Virus record (IMG/VR): IMGVR_UViG_3300046517_001225
Coordinates: 1-33,705 of that record
From: a virus
DNA length: 33,705 nucleotides
Direction: 5' to 3' (one strand)
Positions 8,176-15,611 of this stretch are shown one piece after another. The notes beneath the pieces are model-generated. The model had not been told where the DNA came from. It ran no database searches and worked only from the letters and a program-made list of their open reading frames with translations. Position 1 is the first letter of the stretch, and every line of letters begins with the position of its first letter. The translations under genes were made by a program, and so were the position numbers.

Positions 8176-9492
8176 ATGGAACGGCCAAAGGACAGCGATC
8201 TCGTCCCACTTGGCCCCTGGCCGCGAGGCTCGCACAACGTAGCGCGAGAAGACTCCGTGCCGGGCGGCTCGATGCGCCGCGGCGTCAACGTCGATATCTA
8301 CCCTTCCGGTAAAGTGCGACGGCGTGCTGGGTCTACGCTGCAGATCGCGCTGGCTGCCGGTGCTTCGAATTTTTGGAGCAACGGGAGCTACGCGGTCTAC
8401 CGCACTGGCCCCAAGCTCTATCACTACACGCCAGGTGAAACTCCGGTGCAGTTGTATACCGGCTTCGCGATCGACAGCCGCATGGCGTACGCCGAAGTCA
8501 ATCAGTACCTGTATGCATCGGACGGTAACGTCGCGATCAAGGTCGACATGACCAACGACAGCATGCGGCGTTGGGGCGTCGAATGCCCTGCGGGGCAGCC
8601 GTCGATTTCGCAGTCTGCTAATGGCGGGCTCGATGCGGGCGCGTACCAGATCGCGATCACCTACGTCGATCAGTTCAGCGAAGAGTCCGGCACCGGGCTG
8701 GCTGTGAGCCTCGACGTGGCTGAAGGCGGCGGCATCCTGCTGAGCGGGATTCCACAGCCGCATGAAAGCAACGTGGCTGGTATCAACGTCTATGCGACGC
8801 GGCCGGGTGGGCTCGAACTGTTGTACGTCGCGACGCTGCCGGTCGGCACGACGAGCTGGACCTTACTGCGCGGAGCGTACGGCAAACCGCTCGGGTCGCA
8901 GTTCCTATCGCGCGTGCCGGCTGCCGACATCGCTGCGTTCGCCGCAGGTCGGCTGTTCTTCACGGTCGGCAACATGCTCGGCTGGTCCGAGTCGTTGTAC
9001 TTCGGTCAGACGGATGCTAGTGAAGACTACGTCCTGTTTTCCGACGTGATCGACCTGATGGTCCCTTCGATGAAGAAGGCGTCGATGACCGGCGTCTTCG
9101 TCGGCGCTGGCGACGCGACTTATTTCCTGGCTGGCGCAGATCCTGCGCTGGCGAACAGCGTCATTGCCTATCATGCCGGCGTCGTGCCTGGCTCGCTGGT
9201 GTACGTGCCCGGTTCGGCCTTCGACCCGAAGCTGCAGCTGCCAGCACAGCCGCTGCCGACGTGGATCTCGACCAACGGCGTACAGTGCATCGGTCGGCCT
9301 GACGGTTCGATCCTGCCAATCACCGAAGGGCGGTACGCGATGGACAGCGGCTCGCAGGCCGCGGCGTTCTATCGCGAAACGCGTGGCGTGCGTCAGGCGG
9401 TCTACGCGATGCAGCCGCCGACCGAGAAGTCTGCGCTGTCGTTCTCCGATACAGCTGCGGTAACGGTGGTGCGGAATGGAATACAGATCTAG
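8176..9492 (+). CDS. Probable tail nozzle/hub protein, beta-propeller-like (P22 gp10 type)
   Basis: This 438-residue protein is beta-rich with many short strands separated by Gly, Asp and Asn turns. Recurring blocks such as NFWSNGSYAVYRTGPKLYHY, QYLYASDGNVAIKVD and RLFFTVGNMLGWSESLYFGQ look like propeller blades. The opening VPGGSMRRGVNVDIYPSGKVRRRAGS is typical of phage nozzle or stabilisation proteins that plug the adaptor ring. A central domain (AGAYQIAITYVDQFSEESG, about residues 155-220) resembles a fibronectin-like insertion often found in this class. It begins two bases after the adaptor stop and overlaps the next small gene by 17 bases. Assignment is by fold impression and gene order. 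A different tail role is possible. Confidence 0.7.
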   Translation: MERPKDSDLVPLGPWPRGSHNVAREDSVPGGSMRRGVNVDIYPSGKVRRRAGSTLQIALAAGASNFWSNGSYAVYRTGPKLYHYTPGETPVQLYTGFAIDSRMAYAEVNQYLYASDGNVAIKVDMTNDSMRRWGVECPAGQPSISQSANGGLDAGAYQIAITYVDQFSEESGTGLAVSLDVAEGGGILLSGIPQPHESNVAGINVYATRPGGLELLYVATLPVGTTSWTLLRGAYGKPLGSQFLSRVPAADIAAFAAGRLFFTVGNMLGWSESLYFGQTDASEDYVLFSDVIDLMVPSMKKASMTGVFVGAGDATYFLAGADPALANSVIAYHAGVVPGSLVYVPGSAFDPKLQLPAQPLPTWISTNGVQCIGRPDGSILPITEGRYAMDSGSQAAAFYRETRGVRQAVYAMQPPTEKSALSFSDTAAVTVVRNGIQI

Positions 9493-9622
9493 GTTGGAGG
9501 TTTGCAAGTCGTGTGAGTTCTACAAAAAACTCCGGTGTTCTAGCCCGAAAGGGTGCCAATGCTGGGTCGGGTTCTTTGCAAGGCTACCGGGGAACAAGTG
9601 CCCCGAAGGAAAATGGACATGA
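9476..9622 (+). CDS. Cys-rich mini-protein, probable zinc-binding, paralogue of the 10201-10455 product
   Basis: A 48-residue gene starts at ATG 9476 inside the end of the preceding tail gene and ends at TGA 9620-9622, overlapping the next ATG as ATGA. Cysteines sit at 10, 13, 21, 27, 29 and 42, followed by the ending CPEGKW. The same layout, CxxCxFY...C...GC/KCxC...P...CPxGKW, recurs in the 84-residue protein at 10201-10455, so the two are paralogues. The spacing suits a rubredoxin-like or zinc-ribbon knuckle. I recall small proteins of this kind beside tail genes in many phages, with no established role that I know of. It may be a virion component or an assembly factor. Confidence 0.82.
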   Translation: MEYRSRLEVCKSCEFYKKLRCSSPKGCQCWVGFFARLPGNKCPEGKWT

Positions 9623-10197
9623 TCGCTCAACGTCACGCTTCAGAGTTCTTGCGGGCACTGCGAAACCGGCACTACGAATATACCGAGGCCGGCCTGCTGT
9701 TCCCCAAGCAGAAGTTCATCATCGGCGGCTGCGTCGAGCACACGCTGAACGGCAAGGACCGACAGGTCACGCCGAACCTCGTCACGCTCGAAGGTATCGA
9801 CTACCTGTTCGCTGGCGGACTGGCCAGCGGCGCGGTCGTCGCCAACCTGTACGTCGCCCCCTACGCAGCCAACGTCGCGCCGGTCAACACGCTGACGCAC
9901 GCGACCTGGGTGGCGGCGCAGACCGAGTTCACCAACTACACCGAGACGACTCGGCAGCAGTGGGTACAGGCCGGATCGAGCGGCGGCGTGATCAGCAACA
10001 CGGCCTCGCCAGCCAACATCACGGTGGGTACGCCTGGACAAACGACCGTCTACGGCCTGGCGATCGTGTCGGCCAGTGCGAAGAGCGCCGTAACTGGCGT
10101 GCTGGTGTCGGTAGCGGCGTTCAGTGCCGGCCGCACTGGCCTGCTCGCTGGCGACCTGCTCGGGTTCAAGTACACGCTGACCGGCACGAGCACGTAA
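9619..10197 (+). CDS. Tail-region protein of unknown function
   Basis: I chose ATG 9619 as start: it overlaps the preceding stop as ATGA and has GAAGGA eight bases upstream. ATG 9613 is too close to that site. The 192-residue product begins with a short basic helix (RHASEFLRALRNRHYEY), followed by a beta-rich body with GKDRQVTPNLVTLEGIDYLF. It ends in a Ser/Thr/Gly/Ala-rich C-terminal half with many short strands, which suggests a trimeric or beta-sandwich virion protein. It is flanked on both sides by the two Cys-rich mini-proteins. The phrase 'TPNxVTxxGIDYL' resembles a segment near residue 70 of the 900-residue product downstream (IVPNKNVLTTAL), so they may share a domain. I cannot name the family. 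Confidence 0.72.
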   Translation: MIAQRHASEFLRALRNRHYEYTEAGLLFPKQKFIIGGCVEHTLNGKDRQVTPNLVTLEGIDYLFAGGLASGAVVANLYVAPYAANVAPVNTLTHATWVAAQTEFTNYTETTRQQWVQAGSSGGVISNTASPANITVGTPGQTTVYGLAIVSASAKSAVTGVLVSVAAFSAGRTGLLAGDLLGFKYTLTGTST

Positions 10198-10200
10198 GAA

Positions 10201-10455
10201 GTGCGTCAGTTTGCGATATGGATTGCCCGCTTCATCCGCCAGCGACTGAATCGGTGGGCGGGCATCCTGTATCGCTTCCAACTTGGCCAGATCGACGCGC
10301 TTCGGTGGCGCGGCACAGTGCCAAAGCTGCGCCTTGCGGCGTGCGAAGTTTGTCCGTTCTACAACAAGAGCACGACGCGTTGCGGGAAATGCGGCTGCTT
10401 CATGTACTTCAAGACGCGCATTCCATGGGCTCGCTGTCCGGTAGGGAAATGGTGA
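10201..10455 (+). CDS. Cys-rich mini-protein with amphipathic N-terminus
   Basis: An 84-residue protein begins at GTG 10201, three bases after the preceding stop. The C-terminal half carries cysteines at 48, 51, 61, 64, 66 and 79 and ends in CPVGKW, aligning with the whole 48-residue protein at 9476-9622. The N-terminal 45 residues are absent from that paralogue. They contain FAIWIARFIRQRLNRWAGILYRF, which is strongly basic and aromatic and probably an amphipathic helix that could touch membrane or nucleic acid. A zinc-bound fold is likely from the Cys pattern; the function is unknown. Start choice is uncertain because no clear ribosome binding site precedes the GTG. Confidence 0.78.
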   Translation: MRQFAIWIARFIRQRLNRWAGILYRFQLGQIDALRWRGTVPKLRLAACEVCPFYNKSTTRCGKCGCFMYFKTRIPWARCPVGKW

Positions 10456-10459
10456 CGAC

Positions 10460-13162
10460 GTGCCGCGCTACAACGACCCCTATATCAAGCGCACGACCAG
10501 CGGTAGCGACGGCGAGCTACCTGCGACGCTGGTAGAACTCGGTCGGAAGCTGCTTGGATATTTGGCTGACATGATTCGGCTCGGTGCGCCGACGACGATG
10601 ACGCGCACTGCGATCCGCCCGGAAGGGCGCGTAACGGCGAGCATGAAAGACGGCCAGCCCATCGTCGACATCGTTCCAAACAAGAACGTACTGACGACCG
10701 CGTTGCAGTGTTCGCTGCAGCTGGTGAGTGGGCTGCTCGACATCAACACCGGCATTGTTTATTTCGGCGACACGACGAAGTGCAGTTTCGGCGCGCTCTA
10801 TACGCTCGAACTGAACGGTTCGCAGTTCATTGCCAAGGGCTGTATTCGCAACAAGCCAGGCAAGGATCAGCACGACGACGCTGCGAACGTGCTGACCGCG
10901 ATCGATACCGATCCTGTTCTTACCTGCACGATCACCGACAAGGCGAATGCACAGATCGAACTGCCGGCGTCGCTATGGTCGGGCCTGACGCGTCGTTGGA
11001 TGCAGGCGATGTACGGCACGCCGCTCGCGCGCTACAAATTGGCGGACATTGAGCCTGGTGCGGCCGACTTCCGTACGCGCCAACTGCTGTTGCCGTTCGC
11101 GGATGGCACGACGACAGACGACGTGTGGAAGTTCGGCTACATGGAGCGCAACTGGCTATTCGCTAGCGGCGACTTCGCGACGCGCCAGTGCGTGCTGGTC
11201 GACGTCGGGCGCTACAACTTCCGTTTTCTCGAGATCGACCGCGACCAGGTCAAGGTGCGCAAAGTGACGATGAACTCGTGCGCGAAGCGCATGGTGCAGG
11301 CGTTGAAGATGGCGTCGTTGTCCGAACAGAAGCGTCGGATGATCCTCAGTTTCATCCTTGCCGCGGTAGCTCCGCTGTCCGCTGTGGCGCAGACGATCAC
11401 GTTGTCCGACATCAGCGACATCCTGGCCGGCAACGCGACTGGCAGCGGCACGGACCCGTACTACAACAACTTCGTTGGATACGGCTGGCATCAGAACGAG
11501 AAAGGCGACTCGCTGAGTGGCGTATTGATCGATCGTCGTGACATCAACGTCGCCGGGCGCGCCAAGGGCCAGCTCTGCACGATGAAGTTCTCGCTCGACG
11601 TGTCCGGTGACGTGAAGGTAACGACGACGTTCGGCGATGCGAAAGAGTTCTTCAAGGTCGACGGGATGGTGCCTACGCTCATTCCGTACGAGCGCAACAA
11701 CAAGATGATCGGGACGAATATCTACGACACGATCGCTTCGCCGATCGACAAGTCGGATTTCGATGCGCCGATCTACTGTTGGTACGACTCGGACGATACG
11801 CTCGTCGTCGTCAATTACAAGCTGGTGTCGGACAGTACTGGCAGCGAGGCGTTTTTCGACTGCGCATCGAGTGGGTGGAACCTGTCGTCGAGCTGGGCCA
11901 ACGCCTATTGCGAGACTGAGACTGTCGGCAGCAGTTGCGAAGGCTGCAAGTCACACATCAACGGCTCGACGCGCTCCGTGACGTACGGCTTCTATCTGTC
12001 CTACTACTCCGGCGTCGCTGTCAGCGAGCGCTACATCGAGAACCATACGGGCGGCAACACGCTCGCGACGGTGCGAACTGCTGCGTCGGCAGATACGTCG
12101 ATTTTGAGCGATGACCAAACGGATGCGACTTATTCGTCGACCGTGGACGATACGAACTTCACAGGATTTCCTTCGGACGGCAGTCCGTCGAACTGCGATG
12201 GGTCGGTGTATGTACCGGGCGAGCTGCTGAGTCGGACTTGCGCTGCGCATGACGAGACGGACGGCGTCGCTCCGTCTTGCACGCCGACGCTCGTCTTCGA
12301 CGGCCCTTGTGACAACGGCGTAGGTCCGTACTCGTTTTCGCACACGACGACGGCTGCGGAGCACGCGCATCGGGTGAAGTATCTGCACAAGCGCGGTACT
12401 AACGACCGCGGCCGTCTTTGGGACAGCTCGCTCGTCATTCCGCACGGCTCGGTGACTGGTGCCTACTTTGGCGAAATGCGCGAGAACACCGACAGTGTCG
12501 GCTCGTCGGAACAGACGACATCGAACTGCTCCGACGCGGCGTGGGCCGCATGGGCGGGTGGGGCTGGCGGCGTGACGTGCGCCGTTAATGTGTCGCGTGA
12601 AGATTACGCAGTGTGGTGCTACCAGCAGGCTGCTTGTACTGGGCCGGACCCTGGCGACGTATACAAGGTCCAGGTCTACCGTATGGACTGTCCTGGCGCG
12701 CTGACCTGGCCGACTGATGACCCCAGCCTGTTCGGCTTCAATGGCTACGGCTCGGATCAGGTTCGGCTGGATACGACGGTCAGCGCGACAGCGTCGCGGC
12801 AGACCAAGGATATGAATTTCAGCCTGACGCTCAACGGCGTCGCGACTCAGGTCGCCGTCCTGAATGGGAAAGTGACTACGTCGAGTTCGAACGCCGGCAA
12901 CCTTGGTACGTACGTACCGGCGTGTCAGCCGTACTTTCCGTCGATCGACACGTCCGGCAACGATCCGTACACTGGGCAGTATCCGGTTGGCACCGACCAT
13001 ATCTGTCGACTCTTCGCTTCTGCTGGCGGCGTGGATGTCCACCAGGTTTCGATGCTGCCAGCTCCGACCGTGTTCGACTCGACCGACTTGAATTTCGGCA
13101 GCTACGATAACTCCGCTGCGCACAGTGGCAGCTTCATTCCTTCATTCGTGGGGTTCGCATGA
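10460..13162 (+). CDS. 900-residue tail protein with internal signal-peptide-like segment and Cys-rich C-terminal region
   Basis: The frame is open from GTG 10460 to a TGA that overlaps the next ATG. Residues 1-280 are a beta-rich phage-type domain. Residues 284-310 read as a complete Sec signal peptide: basic n-region SEQKRR, hydrophobic core MILSFILAAVAPL, and c-region SAVA followed by Q311. After it come about 590 residues rich in Ser, Thr, Asp, Gly and Tyr with 17 cysteines, including the cluster C-x7-C-x2-C around residue 490. This composition suits an exported disulfide-bonded protein, not a cytoplasmic tail part. Possible internal starts are ATG 11270, 11309 (AGG eight bases upstream) and 11339. 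It could be one long tail protein whose hydrophobic segment inserts into a membrane, or two products from one frame. Homology is unknown to me. Confidence 0.85.
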   Translation: MPRYNDPYIKRTTSGSDGELPATLVELGRKLLGYLADMIRLGAPTTMTRTAIRPEGRVTASMKDGQPIVDIVPNKNVLTTALQCSLQLVSGLLDINTGIVYFGDTTKCSFGALYTLELNGSQFIAKGCIRNKPGKDQHDDAANVLTAIDTDPVLTCTITDKANAQIELPASLWSGLTRRWMQAMYGTPLARYKLADIEPGAADFRTRQLLLPFADGTTTDDVWKFGYMERNWLFASGDFATRQCVLVDVGRYNFRFLEIDRDQVKVRKVTMNSCAKRMVQALKMASLSEQKRRMILSFILAAVAPLSAVAQTITLSDISDILAGNATGSGTDPYYNNFVGYGWHQNEKGDSLSGVLIDRRDINVAGRAKGQLCTMKFSLDVSGDVKVTTTFGDAKEFFKVDGMVPTLIPYERNNKMIGTNIYDTIASPIDKSDFDAPIYCWYDSDDTLVVVNYKLVSDSTGSEAFFDCASSGWNLSSSWANAYCETETVGSSCEGCKSHINGSTRSVTYGFYLSYYSGVAVSERYIENHTGGNTLATVRTAASADTSILSDDQTDATYSSTVDDTNFTGFPSDGSPSNCDGSVYVPGELLSRTCAAHDETDGVAPSCTPTLVFDGPCDNGVGPYSFSHTTTAAEHAHRVKYLHKRGTNDRGRLWDSSLVIPHGSVTGAYFGEMRENTDSVGSSEQTTSNCSDAAWAAWAGGAGGVTCAVNVSREDYAVWCYQQAACTGPDPGDVYKVQVYRMDCPGALTWPTDDPSLFGFNGYGSDQVRLDTTVSATASRQTKDMNFSLTLNGVATQVAVLNGKVTTSSSNAGNLGTYVPACQPYFPSIDTSGNDPYTGQYPVGTDHICRLFASAGGVDVHQVSMLPAPTVFDSTDLNFGSYDNSAAHSGSFIPSFVGFA
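11309..11389 (+). other. Internal signal-peptide-like coding segment
   Basis: Residues 284-310 of the 900-residue product show all three parts of a Sec signal: a basic KRR at 291-293, an uninterrupted hydrophobic core at 294-306, and an A308-x-A310 cleavage-type site. A methionine codon lies at its start (11309) and another at 11339, each usable as an internal initiation codon. It is the clearest such segment in the + strand module. Confidence 0.6.
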
Positions 13163-14496
13163 GCAGATATACGCTAGTTGACCGCGTCAAGTTCACTTGT
13201 ACGACGCTCGGCACCGGCACGCTTTCAGACACCGGCTCTTATCCTGCCTTTCAACGACTCAGCGCTGTCGGTACTGGCAACCGCGGCGTCTTCGTGACTG
13301 AGGGCGACGATGGGAACTGGGAGCTGTTCGAAGGCGTCGCAACGACTGGTTCACCTTGGACGCTGACGCGCGCCACTGTTCTCGCATCGAGCAACGCTAA
13401 TGCGCTTGTCAACTGGGCGACTGCTAACAAGACGACGTTCCTCGTCGTGCCGTCGAAGCATTTGAAGCTGGCCCGTATGCAGCACAACACGGACGCGACA
13501 ACTGACCCCGGTATTACCAGCGATGTAAGCAGCGACTACGACTTTGGCTCGTTCTGGCTTAATAAGTCTGCCGGGCGTTTGTTCATCTGCTTTGATCCTT
13601 CGGCTGGCGCTGCCGTGTGGCTGCAGCTTGAGTGCAATTTCAATTACGTTACTTCGGCTGATACCGACTACAGCGATCCAAGTGGTTCCGGAGCCTCTGC
13701 GTTCGGTGGCGGCTCCGCGACTGGAGCGCAGTCCACGGCTGGTGGTCACGCCGCGAGCGCGACGGGAGCAAGATCGACTGCGATTGGGCACAGCGCGACG
13801 GCGTCGGGCGACGACAGCACAGTAACTGGCGATTCGTCTACGGCTTCCGGTAATGGTTCGACCGTGGCTGGCGCCGGCGTAACAGCGAGCGGGCTCGGCG
13901 CTCTGCGTCTTGGCTGCGACATCGACCAGACCGGCTTCGGTGGTAACGACGCTGCCGGCGAATACTCCGTCGTCCTGGGTGGGCAGCGCTGCCAGGTAGA
14001 CGCAGGCGCGCACTTTGCGCGAGCGGGCGGCAAAGGCGCGGAGGCAGACCAGTCCTTCTCCGACGTGTTCGGCCTTGGCCTGCTTGAGACGACAAATAAC
14101 AGCGTAGGCTATCGGCGCGAAGTCGGCCTGCTCAAGCGCACGACTAACAACACGCCGGTCGAAATGGAGCTGGGTAACGACAAGGCGACCTACGGCTACA
14201 TGACGCTGTGGACGAACAGCGCCGCGACTTACCAGGGCACCGTAACCGGCTACGACACGGCTGGCAACGTGGTGGGTTGGGTGATCAACGGCACGATCAA
14301 GAACGTCGCTGGCACAGTCACGCTGCCAGTCCACAACGAAACCGCGATCGGCGCTGACGCTGGCCTGAGCGGCGCGGCGATCACCGTAGCGGCTGACAAC
14401 ACCAACAAGTGCCTCAAGATAACGGTCACCGGCGTCAACGGACACACGATCGACTGGGCCGCTGAGCTGCGCCAGAGCGAGATCCAAAGGTACTGA
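13159..14496 (+). CDS. Tail fibre/spike protein with YadA-like collagen-free repeat region
   Basis: This 445-residue protein starts at an ATG overlapping the previous stop (ATGA). The N-terminal 130 residues are a beta-rich attachment domain common in phage fibres (YTLVDRVKFTCTTLGTGTLSDTG). Residues 186-255 form about five 14-residue repeats of the type SATGxxSTAxGHxA and TASGxxSTVxG, matching the left-handed beta-roll repeats of YadA-type trimeric adhesins. The C-terminal 120 residues contain MTLWTNSAATYQGTVTGYD and end in a THDWAAELRQSEI-like segment, resembling domains of other tail fibres. The protein is likely a trimer that touches the cell surface and helps decide host range. Its coupling to the 900-residue gene upstream suggests they act in the same structure. 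Confidence 0.8.
   Translation: MSRYTLVDRVKFTCTTLGTGTLSDTGSYPAFQRLSAVGTGNRGVFVTEGDDGNWELFEGVATTGSPWTLTRATVLASSNANALVNWATANKTTFLVVPSKHLKLARMQHNTDATTDPGITSDVSSDYDFGSFWLNKSAGRLFICFDPSAGAAVWLQLECNFNYVTSADTDYSDPSGSGASAFGGGSATGAQSTAGGHAASATGARSTAIGHSATASGDDSTVTGDSSTASGNGSTVAGAGVTASGLGALRLGCDIDQTGFGGNDAAGEYSVVLGGQRCQVDAGAHFARAGGKGAEADQSFSDVFGLGLLETTNNSVGYRREVGLLKRTTNNTPVEMELGNDKATYGYMTLWTNSAATYQGTVTGYDTAGNVVGWVINGTIKNVAGTVTLPVHNETAIGADAGLSGAAITVAADNTNKCLKITVTGVNGHTIDWAAELRQSEIQRY
13714..13923 (+). repeat. YadA-head-type 14-residue repeats (five copies)
   Basis: Five consecutive 14-residue units, residues 186-255 of the fibre protein, repeat S/T-A-T/S-G-x-x-S-T-x-x-G. The copies differ at DNA level, so this is a protein repeat and not a DNA repeat array. 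It predicts a left-handed beta-roll stalk in a trimer. Confidence 0.75.
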
Positions 14497-15611
14497 TGCT
14501 CGGCACTTCTTCCATCGCTGGCGCACCGATCGCGGCATTAAGCGGGCCGTACGTCGATCCGTACGCGTTGTCCGATACGCTGCATCTGACTGACGCGATG
14601 GTCGTCAGCCAGGGCAAGTCGGTGAACGATGTCCTGGTGCTGGCCGATGCGCTGTCGTCGAAGCTGACGGGGCACAATGCGATCAGCGACGTGCTGAAGC
14701 TGCCCGACTCCGCGCAGGTCGTGGTCTACCTGGTCGCAACGGCTACGTTGTCCATGTCGGACAGCGCAGCCGGTTCGTTCAAGTTGCTGATGCTCGCGGC
14801 CGACGTGCTGCAGGCGGCAGACAGCACGCTGACGACGTTCCACGCGGCGTGCGTCATCAGCGACCTGCTGACGCTGTTCGATAGCGGACAGAAGATCGAG
14901 GTCAGCAAGATCGCCGACACGCTGGCGATGACCGACGTCTCTAGTTCGAAGCGAACGGCGTTTCCGGCGCTGTTTGATTCGCTGGTGTTGACCGACGTGT
15001 CTTCGGCTGGTGCTACGTTCCTGCTGTCTACGACATCGGAGCTGCACCTGGCCGACGCGATCTCGTCGCTGCTGCATGCGAAGAACAGCGTCATCGATAC
15101 GATCTTCTTCGGTGGACGCGTCACGCTCGATGGCGAGGACTACACGACCTACGCCGTGTCGGTCGAGAACGCCGCGGTGTCCGAGTACGCCGGGTGGAAA
15201 TTCAACTCGTTCGCCGTGATCGGCGGGCGCGCGTACGGCGCGGCGGAAGATGGCATCCATCTGCTCGAAGGCGACACCGACGACGGCGAGCAGATCGACG
15301 CGTCGGTACGCGTCGGTTTGAGCAACCTGGGTACGGCGCTCTACAAGGCAGTGCCGTACGGCTACATCGGTTACACGTCGACCGGCGCGCTGCTGCTCAA
15401 GGTGATTACGTCCGATCGCGGAGTGAAGAAAGAGAACTGGTACTCGCTCAGTGCTATCCCGCGCGGCAGCGACGCCAATGCGCGCTTCGCGCCGCGCAAG
15501 GGGCTGCAGTCCGTGTACTGGGACTTCGAAGTCGCTAATATCGCCGGCGCGGATTTCGAGCTTGATTTTGTCAAGGTCTACCGGATGGCCTTGACGCGGA
15601 GAAAGAAATGA
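14496..15611 (+). CDS. Tail protein with 18/20-residue DxLxLxD repeats
   Basis: This 371-residue protein begins at an ATG sharing its A with the preceding stop (TGATG). Residues 27-187 contain nine copies of a motif D-x-L-x-L-x-D, with starts at 27, 45, 65, 83, 103, 123, 141, 161 and 181, that is, steps of 18 or 20. The even spacing suggests a regular beta-solenoid or fibrous stalk with Asp pairs that could bind divalent cations. Residues 195-371 form a separate globular beta-rich domain (KFNSFAVIGGRAYGAAEDGIHLLEG) often seen in phage tail proteins, ending in a basic RMALTRRKK. It probably forms part of the tail fibre or hub with its two neighbours. The exact role is unknown. Confidence 0.75.
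   Translation: MLGTSSIAGAPIAALSGPYVDPYALSDTLHLTDAMVVSQGKSVNDVLVLADALSSKLTGHNAISDVLKLPDSAQVVVYLVATATLSMSDSAAGSFKLLMLAADVLQAADSTLTTFHAACVISDLLTLFDSGQKIEVSKIADTLAMTDVSSSKRTAFPALFDSLVLTDVSSAGATFLLSTTSELHLADAISSLLHAKNSVIDTIFFGGRVTLDGEDYTTYAVSVENAAVSEYAGWKFNSFAVIGGRAYGAAEDGIHLLEGDTDDGEQIDASVRVGLSNLGTALYKAVPYGYIGYTSTGALLLKVITSDRGVKKENWYSLSAIPRGSDANARFAPRKGLQSVYWDFEVANIAGADFELDFVKVYRMALTRRKK
14574..15056 (+). repeat. Nine DxLxLxD protein repeats
   Basis: Nine copies of the D-x-L-x-L-x-D unit recur every 18 or 20 residues with an alternating step pattern (18, 20, 18, 20, 20, 18, 20, 20). Copies 4 and 9 lack the first Asp. DNA identity between copies is low, so this is an old protein duplication. Confidence 0.7.

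Noticed and set aside
13714-15056. CRISPR-like or tandem DNA repeats in the tail genes
   Set aside because: The repeats are periodic in protein sequence but diverged at DNA level, without constant direct repeats and spacers.
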